From assembly GCA_934636265.1 (NCBI GenBank), contig CAKUAD010000025.1:1-19605 (forward strand): a DNA stretch of 19,605 nucleotides. Direction: 5' to 3'. Positions 13,938 to 19,605 of the stretch are shown here, one piece after another. Source of the stretch: an uncultured Flavobacterium sp. (GTDB taxonomy: Bacteria; Bacteroidota; Bacteroidia; Flavobacteriales; Flavobacteriaceae). Made by a program: the position numbers and the translations under genes. The notes under the pieces are model-generated. The model was not told the DNA's origin. It was given only the letters and a program-made list of their open reading frames with translations, and did not search any database. Position 1 is the first letter of the stretch, and each line of letters opens with the position of its first letter.

Positions 13938-14896
13938 CCCAAGGCATGCTTCAGATGATTTAATGGTTTTCCATTGAGGAAGTTGATGTATTGTAAAACT
14001 GCCACGCTACTTATTTTGGTACACATCCTTGCAAATAAACCGTTCAACGTTTTCGCATAATTCCGTTTCAGAGATAACTGATCACACATTTGAGAGAACA
14101 AGGTTTCGATTCTTTTTCGGACATATCTGTAATTTGGGTTCCATGTGGTTTCACGCCGCTTCATATTAGCCCTTAGTGGTGTGACAAGTCGTATCCTGTC
14201 GTTTTCAAAAAGAGAAGTCTGATAGCCTAAAGAAAGGTATCCTTTGTTCGCAATTATCTCTGAATCAGATAGTTTGTCTTTTTCCAAATGTTGAAGGTAC
14301 TGGATATCATGCACGTTTGCAGAAGTCATTCCCAAAGAAATGGGCACTCCTTTTTTAGATATGACCAACTGCATTTTAAAACCGTAGTAATGTGATTTGT
14401 GCGACGCATGATAACTTCTCCTGGGCATTACTTCCGGGTCGTCCTTACATATTTTTGAACGCGATATTCTCGGGTTTGCGCAAATGGGAACCGGGATCGA
14501 ATCCAAAATGAATTGATTCTCATCGGGAGAAATTGTCTTGGCTATTGAATCGGAAATCCACACCAAATAATCCTGAAGACGTTTTCTTCTACGGTTATAA
14601 TTTGAGCGGTCGGGCAACCTGGGAAAATCCGATAGAAATTCGCTTCGCAGCTTTGAAAACAGCAGATTCTCCGAATCGATTCCTAAAGATTCCGCTGTGA
14701 GTGCCAAAGCAACTATTTCAATATCAGACATTTTAGGCTTGTTCTTGTAGTTGAAAAAATTATCGTCTTCAAGTAAAACATCGCCCAGCATTGCTTTGGC
14801 AATACCAATAATTTTATCGAAATTCGTTTTCAGGTTGTGCGTATAAATAAAACTCAGAATCTTATTTAATATACTGAATTTCAGTATTATGCACAA
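13931..14896 (-). CDS. IS982-family transposase, copy 1
   Basis: A 321-residue DDE transposase. Family marks are FPRLPDRSNYNRRRKRL (91-107), ILDSIPVPICANPR with the first catalytic Asp (D132), HYYGFKMQLVI, MTSANVHD (D197), IIANKGYLS (214-222), TPLRANMK and VRKRIETLFSQMCDQL with the likely catalytic Glu (E264). In relatives I recall, the ANKGY position is usually ADxGY or GDKGY, so the expected second catalytic Asp is Asn here (N217). The frame opens at a TTG (14894-14896) just inside the inverted repeat. The first ATG is 35 codons later and would remove conserved N-terminal sequence. Low translation from a TTG fits tight control of transposition. The stop lies inside the left inverted repeat. 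Confidence 0.88.
   Translation of the reverse strand: MCIILKFSILNKILSFIYTHNLKTNFDKIIGIAKAMLGDVLLEDDNFFNYKNKPKMSDIEIVALALTAESLGIDSENLLFSKLRSEFLSDFPRLPDRSNYNRRRKRLQDYLVWISDSIAKTISPDENQFILDSIPVPICANPRISRSKICKDDPEVMPRRSYHASHKSHYYGFKMQLVISKKGVPISLGMTSANVHDIQYLQHLEKDKLSDSEIIANKGYLSLGYQTSLFENDRIRLVTPLRANMKRRETTWNPNYRYVRKRIETLFSQMCDQLSLKRNYAKTLNGLFARMCTKISSVAVLQYINFLNGKPLNHLKHALGN
14871..14887. repeat. palindrome over the transposase start, copy 1
   Basis: ATACTGAATTTCAGTAT has 7-bp arms and a 3-nt centre, falling on codons 4-9 after the TTG start. The same palindrome is in copy 2 at 17828-17844. It may be an operator, or an mRNA hairpin limiting transposase translation. Confidence 0.6.
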
Positions 14897-14920
14897 CTTT
14901 TTTATTGTGTTTTATTGCTT

Positions 14921-14941
14921 AAATCAAACCGCACAACGGGT
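14921..14941 (-). repeat. right terminal inverted repeat, IS982 copy 1
   Basis: The reverse complement begins ACCCGTTGTGCGG and continues TTTGATTT. This end is upstream of the transposase. Confidence 0.9.
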
Positions 14942-14955
14942 ATAAAATAACCATT

Positions 14956-16854
14956 ATGAAAAAAATTATTTACTTTTTTACATTAGTTATTTCCATAACT
15001 AGCTTTTCACAAGCTCCAACTTTTTCATGGGGGAAAATTAATCACTCAGGATTAAACGATTCTGGTAATGGGGTTGCTGTCGACCAAGTAGGAAATGTAA
15101 TTGAAATTGGAACTACAAGAGGGTATCAAGGATTAGAATTTAATCTTCAAGGCAATATACTACCTCAATCTCCGCCTGCAGCAGAATATGGTGGTTACAC
15201 GCCAGATTATGGATGGTCTGATTCTTATATTGCAAAATACAGTTCTTCAGGTACGCTATTGTGGTACTTAAAAACATCCGGCGGCTATTTTGAAAATATA
15301 CAATCGGTAGATACCGATAGTCAAAATAATATCATACTCGTAATTAGTACTAGATCTTATGATGCTATGTTAGGAAGTATTCCTCTTCCACACCCAATAG
15401 GTCAATTTCCAAACAGAGCTAAAGGATTTGTAGTAAAACTAAATCCTAATGGGCAACATATATGGACTAAACCTATCGATGTTAATTTAGGGACTTATCC
15501 ATTAAATATTGGTCCAAACGGTATTACTATGCGTCAAGTAAAAGTAGATCATTTGGACAATATTTATTGTTTAGGTTTTTTCTTTGGAGAAACAATGTTT
15601 GTAGATAATTTTTCAGTAACGGGTAGTGGTGTCTTCAATACCAATCAATATAAAGAAGACTACTTTATGTTAAAATTAAATCCTTCCGGAGATGTAGCAT
15701 GGCTGTCAGGTTTAAAAAGTTTTGATACTAAGAGTTATTCAAAATTTAACATCAATGAAAATAATGTTATTGCAATTGCTGGTACTGCTAGAGCAGCGAC
15801 TGTTAATATTGGTAATTTTGTTTTCAATAATCCAATTAACTTAGAAGCCCAGCCTGGATTTTTAGCCAAAATTGATGCCAATACCGGTAATGGAATTTGG
15901 GCAACTACACTAAGTACATATTCAGGAATAGATATTGGTTTTGATTATTATGTTTCATTAGGTGTTAGTGAGTCGTTAATTGATAATCAAGGTAATATTT
16001 ATATTTGTGGTGCAATTCCTGGCTTATGGGAAACTTTTCAAAACTTTAACTTAAGCTTTGGTAGTTCAACTATATTTGCTCCTTATGTTGTTGACCCTAA
16101 TGGAGGAAATAGTCAAAATTACCGCAGAGACTCATTTATGTTTTTGGCTAAATTTGATAGTGTGGGAAATAGATTATGGTTAAAAACATCTAATGATTTG
16201 TATAATTATTCAATTGGCATGAATGATATAGCTTTTGACACTAATGGTAATATTATCGGTTTAGGATCTTATATACAACCTGTTGAAATTGCTAATGGAG
16301 TAATACTTCCAAATTCTGATTGTGAAGCCGAAACAAATGGTTGTATCACACAAAATGCTAGAAAATCATTTTTTGTAAAGTTTGATACAACTTCCAATAA
16401 TTTTGTTTGGTCAAGACAAGCTGGAAGTACATTCAGAATGTCACCCGTGAATATGGATTTATCCAACAATGATGATATTGTTTTTGGTGGTACTCTAATT
16501 CAAGATAATATTAATTTTGACGGAAACATTGTAAATGGTTATCCAGTAGTTGGAGGCTTTACAGACGCATTTATTGCCAAATTTAATAATTCTACACTAG
16601 GACTTGACGAGAATAACAACATGACTTTTATTGATATTTTTCCTAATCCGACAAGTGGAGAATTTAATTTTTCGGGAGATATTGAAAATATTAAGAAAAT
16701 TGAACTCTACGACTATACTGGTAAAATGATAAAGTCTTTAGAAGAAAACAATATAAATCAAGTAGATATTAGTCATCTTCCTGTCGGGCTATATCTTGTC
16801 AAAATAATAGACAAATCAGATAACATTTCTACTAAAAAAATAATAAAAAAATAA
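14956..16854 (+). CDS. secreted T9SS type A sorting-domain protein with SBBP-like repeats
   Basis: A 632-residue exported protein. A Sec signal peptide (MKKIIYFFTLVISITSFS) is followed by repeats built on a D-x-x-GN-(I/V) core, for example VAVDQVGNVIEIG, VKVDHLDNIYCLG, LIDNQGNIYICG and IAFDTNGNIIGLG, which suggests a beta-propeller of the SBBP kind. The final ~75 residues are a type IX sorting domain: IDIFPNPTSGEFNF, a central KKIELYDYTGKMIKSL and LPVGLYLVKIIDK ending in KKIIKK. It would be secreted through the T9SS and retained at the surface or released. Its partner is unknown. Codon use is far more AT-rich than in the genes to the left, and the gene is boxed between two IS982 copies (14 nt before the ATG, 23 nt after the stop), so it was probably acquired horizontally. 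No native promoter remains. Confidence 0.88.
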   Translation: MKKIIYFFTLVISITSFSQAPTFSWGKINHSGLNDSGNGVAVDQVGNVIEIGTTRGYQGLEFNLQGNILPQSPPAAEYGGYTPDYGWSDSYIAKYSSSGTLLWYLKTSGGYFENIQSVDTDSQNNIILVISTRSYDAMLGSIPLPHPIGQFPNRAKGFVVKLNPNGQHIWTKPIDVNLGTYPLNIGPNGITMRQVKVDHLDNIYCLGFFFGETMFVDNFSVTGSGVFNTNQYKEDYFMLKLNPSGDVAWLSGLKSFDTKSYSKFNINENNVIAIAGTARAATVNIGNFVFNNPINLEAQPGFLAKIDANTGNGIWATTLSTYSGIDIGFDYYVSLGVSESLIDNQGNIYICGAIPGLWETFQNFNLSFGSSTIFAPYVVDPNGGNSQNYRRDSFMFLAKFDSVGNRLWLKTSNDLYNYSIGMNDIAFDTNGNIIGLGSYIQPVEIANGVILPNSDCEAETNGCITQNARKSFFVKFDTTSNNFVWSRQAGSTFRMSPVNMDLSNNDDIVFGGTLIQDNINFDGNIVNGYPVVGGFTDAFIAKFNNSTLGLDENNNMTFIDIFPNPTSGEFNFSGDIENIKKIELYDYTGKMIKSLEENNINQVDISHLPVGLYLVKIIDKSDNISTKKIIKK

Positions 16855-17853
16855 AAGAATGAAAATACTAAAAAAAAACCGTTGTGCGGTTTGATTTCCC
16901 AAGGCATGCTTCAGATGATTTAATGGTTTTCCATTGAGGAAGTTGATGTTTAAAACTACCACACTACTTATTTTGGTACACATCCTTGCAAATAAACCAT
17001 TCAACGTTTTCGCATAATTCCGTTTCAGATATAACTGATCACACATTTGAGAGAACAAGGTTTCGATTCTTTTTCGGACATATCTGTAATTTGGGTTCCA
17101 TGTGGTTTCACGCCGCTTCATATTAGCCCTTAGTGGTGTGACAAGTCGTATCCTGTCGTTTTCAAAAAGAGAAGTCTGATAGCCTAAAGAAAGGTATCCT
17201 TTGTTCGCAATTATCTCTGAATCAGATAGTTTGTCTTTTTCCAAATGTTGAAGGTACTGGATATCATGCACGTTTGCAGAAGTCATTCCCAAAGAAATGG
17301 GCACTCCTTTTTTAGATATGACCAACTGCATTTTAAAACCGTAGTAATGTGATTTGTGCGACGCATGATAACTTCTCCTGGGCATTACTTCCGGGTCGTC
17401 CTTACATATTTTTGAACGCGATATTCTCGGGTTTGCGCAAATGGGAACCGGGATCGAATCCAAAATGAATTGATTCTCATCGGGAGAAATTGTCTTGGCT
17501 ATTGAATCGGAAATCCACACCAAATAATCCTGAAGACGTTTTCTTCTACGGTTATAATTTGAGCGGTCGGGCAACCTGGGAAAATCCGATAGAAATTCGC
17601 TTCGCAGCTTTGAAAACAGCAGATTCTCCGAATCGATTCCTAAAGATTCCGCTGTGAGTGCCAAAGCAACTATTTCAATATCAGACATTTTAGGCTTGTT
17701 CTTGTAGTTGAAAAAATTATCGTCTTCAAGTAAAACATCGCCCAGCATTGCTTTGGCAATACCAATAATTTTATCGAAATTCGTTTTCAGGTTGTGCGTA
17801 TAAATAAAACTCAGAATCTTATTTAATATACTGAATTTCAGTATTATGCACAA
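16816..17853 (-). CDS. IS982-family transposase, copy 2, with lost stop codon
   Basis: The same transposase as copy 1 with three visible protein changes (S274Y; A299V; Q302 lost and Y303 to N). The normal TAA after HALGN is CAA because the left repeat has G where copy 1 has A. Translation therefore continues through the inverted repeat and 62 nt past the element end, into the antisense strand of the T9SS gene 3' end. It adds a tail of about 25 residues (QTAQRFFFSIFILLFFYYFF plus a few) that is strongly hydrophobic. The TTG start and the N217 substitution are as in copy 1. The hydrophobic tail could destabilise or mislocalise the enzyme, so this copy may not be functional. Confidence 0.8.
   Translation of the reverse strand: MCIILKFSILNKILSFIYTHNLKTNFDKIIGIAKAMLGDVLLEDDNFFNYKNKPKMSDIEIVALALTAESLGIDSENLLFSKLRSEFLSDFPRLPDRSNYNRRRKRLQDYLVWISDSIAKTISPDENQFILDSIPVPICANPRISRSKICKDDPEVMPRRSYHASHKSHYYGFKMQLVISKKGVPISLGMTSANVHDIQYLQHLEKDKLSDSEIIANKGYLSLGYQTSLFENDRIRLVTPLRANMKRRETTWNPNYRYVRKRIETLFSQMCDQLYLKRNYAKTLNGLFARMCTKISSVVVLNINFLNGKPLNHLKHALGNQTAQRFFFSIFILLFFYYFFSRNVI
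16878..16897 (+). repeat. left terminal inverted repeat, IS982 copy 2
   Basis: Begins ACCGTTGTGCGG and continues TTTGATTT. It lacks one C compared with copy 1, but carries the G that makes the inner part match the right end perfectly. Confidence 0.85.
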
Positions 17854-17877
17854 CTTTTTTATTGTGTTTTATTGCTT

Positions 17878-17898
17878 AAATCAAACCGCACAACGGGT
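17878..17898 (-). repeat. right terminal inverted repeat, IS982 copy 2
   Basis: Its reverse complement begins ACCCGTTGTGCGG, identical to the right end of copy 1. Confidence 0.9.
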
Positions 17899-17949
17899 AA
17901 ATTAGATAAATTTACACAAGTGTTGCGCTGGAAACTTGAAACCGCCTAA
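17899..17949 (+). pseudogene. cut-off 3' end of an unidentified gene
   Basis: Directly abutting the IS right end, an open frame runs 16 codons (KLDKFTQVLRWKLETA) to a TAA at 17947-17949, and a perfect 10-bp hairpin starts one base later. The stop-then-hairpin layout suggests the genuine C-terminus of a gene whose body was removed by IS982 activity. No matching 5' part is found left of copy 1. I do not recognise the family, and the frame is short enough that chance is possible. Confidence 0.4.
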
Positions 17950-17950
17950 A

Positions 17951-17980
17951 ACAATCAGGAGTTGATTCCTGATTGTATTT
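17951..17980 (+). terminator. hairpin, probable terminator of the truncated gene
   Basis: Perfect 10-bp arms ACAATCAGGA (17951-17960) and TCCTGATTGT (17967-17976) with a 6-nt loop, followed by ATTT. The T-run is short; on the minus strand the hairpin is followed by TTTT, so it may act in both directions. Confidence 0.55.
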
Positions 17981-18259
17981 AAGATTTATTCCGTAACATT
18001 GTTTTCATAAATTCATCAGATTCTAAAAAAATGGTCGAAAAAAAAACAATCATTCGCTTATAAGTCCGATGATATATTGAAAAGACATGGGATTGTAGAG
18101 CGGACGTTTTTACTTCATAAAACAGCAGTCAACTTTAGAAAGTCTGGAAGAATAACCGACATAGTCTAACTTCCTTTTATATTGCGTCGGTAATATTCAA
18201 TCAAAGATTATCTTAGTGAGCGGAAACGAAAGCCCTTAACTAAGGAAAATATAATTCGC
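17981..18259. other. intergenic stretch upstream of the MazG operon
   Basis: I see no gene here longer than about ten codons. It holds weak inverted repeats: ACCGAC and GTCGGT about 30 nt apart around 18153-18192, and CTTAGT (18212-18217) with ACTAAG (18239-18244) just before the MazG start. The sequence TATCTTAG at 18209-18216 resembles a -7 box with one mismatch, but no good -33 partner is at the right distance. Confidence 0.4.
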
Positions 18260-18589
18260 ATGAAGGAATCAGAAGAAATAATTGCAGCACTCCTAAAGTT
18301 CCGCAATGAAAGGGACTGGGAGCAATTTCACAATCCAAAGGATTTGGCACTTGCCATAAATGTGGAAGCGGGTGAATTGCTTGAATTATTCCTATGGAAA
18401 CGTCCGGAAGACGCGAACCTAGATAAAGTAAAAGAGGAGTTAGCCGATATATTTGCCTATTCATTTTTGCTTGCTGAAAAGTATCAATTTGATGTAAGGG
18501 AGATTGTACTCGAGAAGGTAAAGCGAAACGGAGAGAAATATCCGGTAGACAAATCAAAGGGCAATGCCAAAAAGTATAACGAATTATGA
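18260..18589 (+). CDS. MazG-like nucleotide pyrophosphohydrolase
   Basis: A 109-residue all-alpha NTP pyrophosphatase of the MazG/RS21-C6 (dCTPase-like) group, which hydrolyses (d)NTPs to (d)NMP plus pyrophosphate. The metal-binding signature is E36-x2-E39 (in NVEAGELLELFLW) and E60-x2-D63 (in KEELADIFAYSF). The N-terminal FRNERDWEQFHNPKDLALAI and the C-terminal KRNGEKYPVDKSKGNAKKY are standard for the family. Single-domain enzymes of this size act as dimers or tetramers. The stop overlaps the start of the next gene by 4 nt (ATGA), so the two are translationally coupled and probably work together. This copy looks intact. Confidence 0.9.
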   Translation: MKESEEIIAALLKFRNERDWEQFHNPKDLALAINVEAGELLELFLWKRPEDANLDKVKEELADIFAYSFLLAEKYQFDVREIVLEKVKRNGEKYPVDKSKGNAKKYNEL

Positions 18590-19191
18590 GTTCTACCTTT
18601 GAGTTATCAATCGAAGTTTCAGAACAATACCCTTTCCAAAAGACCTCACTCAGCAAAATCGAGCAGAATCCTTGGGTAAAGAACCAATGGCCGTTGGTCT
18701 ATTTTATCCAAAATGATCGATTTAAGATGGCGTATGTTGGAGAGTCAACTAATGCGTTAAGCCGCATTAAAAATCATTTGGGGAATCCCGAACGTTGCAA
18801 ACTCGATACAATCTCAATTATAGGTTCAGATAAGTTCAACAAATCTGCAACCCTAGACATAGAATCCAACTTAATTCAATACATAACCGCTGAGGGGACT
18901 TACACCCTACAGAACGGCAATTACGGGTTAGTTAATCATAAATATTACCAGCAAGATCTTTACAAAAATCTTTTTAAGGAAGTTTGGAACAAACTCATCG
19001 AGCGAAAGATTGTCACCAAGTCCTTAACCGAAATTGAAAACTCAGAATTATTCAAATACTCACCCTATAAAGCACTCAACGAAGACCGATACAAATCGGT
19101 ACTGGAAATTTTGGAGGGTCTGACCACGCGACAATCTAACCGGATTTTTGTAAGCGGAAGTGCAGGTACCGGCAAAACTATCCTCGCTACT

Positions 19192-19194
19192 TAA
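19192..19194 (+). other. in-frame TAA interrupting the DUF2075 ATPase
   Basis: A TAA four codons beyond the Walker A Lys-Thr, with the protein continuing in the same frame. A one-base change from TAC or TAT (Tyr) would explain it. Confidence 0.8.
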
Positions 19195-19506
19195 TTGATC
19201 AAACTCTTGAAATCTGATATTGATTCTTTACAATCCGAGGATTACAATGAGGATGAATTGAGGGAAATTAAATTCGTAAGGGAATTTCAGTCAAAGTATC
19301 CCAATGCAAAGATTGGATTAGTAGTGGCCATGACTTCCCTTAGAGAATCGCTCGAGAATGTGTTCAGGAAAATACCGGGATTAAAATCGACTATGGTGAT
19401 TAATCCTTCGGACACATTTAAATTAAACCAAAAGTATGATCTTCTGATAGTGGATGAAGCCCACAGACTCCGACAGTACAGAAATATTAGTTGGATGGGG
19501 GCATTT

Positions 19507-19513
19507 AAAAAAA
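19507..19513 (+). other. A7 homopolymer with a -1 frameshift
   Basis: After SWMGAFKK the reading frame shifts. With eight As instead of seven, the frame continues NNQKLGLGDEGTELDWIVAN to the window end; as written it stops at a TAG at 19552-19554. Confidence 0.75.
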
Positions 19514-19605
19514 CAACCAAAAGTTGGGTCTGGGTGATGAGGGTACTGAACTAGACTGGATCGTTGCCAACAGCAAAAACCAAATATTTTTTTATGATTC
19601 TGCTC

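Larger units (their letters stand above)
13917..14941 (-). mobile_element. IS982-family insertion sequence, copy 1
   Basis: A 1025-bp element with 21-bp terminal inverted repeats beginning ACCCGTTGTGCGGTTT (left 13917-13937, right 14921-14941, one mismatch). It has one transposase gene on the minus strand. The terminal ACC and the transposase motifs place it in the IS982 family. No clear target duplication is seen (left flank TTAACTAA, right flank ATAAAATA). The right end lies 14 nt before the ATG of the T9SS gene. Confidence 0.92.
16878..17898 (-). mobile_element. IS982-family insertion sequence, copy 2
   Basis: A 1021-bp second copy in the same orientation. It is 4 bp shorter than copy 1: one C is missing from the left inverted repeat (ACCG instead of ACCCG) and 3 bp are missing near the transposase 3' end. 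From 17031 to 17898 (868 bp) I read it as identical to copy 1. No convincing target duplication is present (only AAA on both sides). Confidence 0.92.
18586..19605 (+). pseudogene. GIY-YIG/DUF2075 helicase-like fusion, disrupted and partial
   Basis: The N-terminus is a GIY-YIG nuclease-like domain: VYFI (38-41), AYVGES (49-54), R60 in LSRIKNH and E93 in DIESNLIQY. It leads to a DUF2075 (Schlafen-type superfamily 1 helicase-like) ATPase, with Walker A SGSAGTGKT (190-198) and Walker B LLIVDEAHRLRQ. The frame is interrupted twice. An in-frame TAA at 19192-19194 falls four codons after Walker A, and the same frame resumes at once (LIKLLKSDIDSLQ). Then a run of seven As at 19507-19513 is one base short: the expected continuation NNQKLGLGDEGTELDW reads in the next frame and runs to the window end. 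The predicted full protein would be about 600-650 residues, extending past 19605. The gene is either a real pseudogene or contains sequencing errors. The start shares ATGA with the MazG gene. Confidence 0.85.

Noticed and set aside
13905..17910. Target site duplications around either IS copy or around the whole IS-cargo-IS unit
   Set aside because: Flanks compared at 3 to 9 bp show no convincing identity (only AAA at copy 2, trivial in A-rich sequence).
18150..18245. Short inverted repeats (ACCGAC/GTCGGT and CTTAGT/ACTAAG) as an RNA gene or operator
   Set aside because: Arms are only 6 bp with loops of about 20-30 nt, and there is no T-run or promoter match; compatible with chance in AT-rich sequence.
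1..19605. CRISPR array, tRNA or rRNA gene, riboswitch
   Set aside because: No regularly spaced repeats, no tRNA cloverleaf with CCA-type end and no conserved rRNA segment were seen on either strand.

Overview
The window reads as a chromosomal segment of a Bacteroidota bacterium, most likely a Flavobacteriaceae member (Flavobacterium-like). The reasons are the many promoters of the Bacteroidetes type (TTG/TTTG, about 20 nt, TAnnTTTG) sitting very close to start codons, a type IX secretion sorting domain, a TonB-dependent receptor, and families common in flavobacteria (DUF3810, DUF4268, DUF6265, the paired ECF sigma and membrane protein). The host genes have moderate GC. The accessory part on the right is visibly AT-rich.

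Left part (1-8.1 kb) is mostly housekeeping. A DUF4268 protein (-) is divergent from a NUDIX CoA pyrophosphatase plus PlsC-like acyltransferase pair (+). That pair runs tail-to-tail, with overlapping ends, into a tightly coupled minus-strand operon: ECF sigma factor, four-helix membrane protein, secreted TraB/GumN protein. Next come an HxlR regulator and a divergent nitroreductase sharing an intergenic region with nested inverted repeats that overlap a promoter (a likely redox or electrophile switch). A DUF3810 membrane protein with an HEMAH zinc-protease motif (-) and a PepD dipeptidase (+) follow, divergent from each other.

Middle part (8.1-13.9 kb): a siderophore-type TonB-dependent receptor (-) shares a bidirectional terminator with pepD and has a strong promoter bracketed by two 14-bp repeats that look like iron-regulator operators. 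Behind it lies a 59-codon remnant of a histidine kinase ATPase domain. Then come a DUF6265 lipoprotein, a 52-residue membrane protein, an AHSA1/SRPBCC protein, prfA (release factor 1, +) with a terminator, and a small coiled-coil protein (-) with its own terminator.

Right part (13.9-19.6 kb) is accessory. Two nearly identical IS982-family elements, about 1.02 kb each and in the same orientation, tightly bracket one AT-rich gene for a secreted T9SS beta-propeller-like protein, like a one-gene composite transposon. Beyond the second copy lie the cut-off 3' end of an unidentified gene with its hairpin, a stretch without a recognisable gene, and a two-gene operon with ATGA overlap: a MazG-like nucleotide pyrophosphohydrolase and a GIY-YIG nuclease/DUF2075 helicase-like fusion. 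The second gene is broken by an in-frame stop and a homopolymer frameshift and runs off the window. This MazG plus GIY-YIG-DUF2075 pair is the best candidate here for an undescribed (defence-like) system; that role is an inference.
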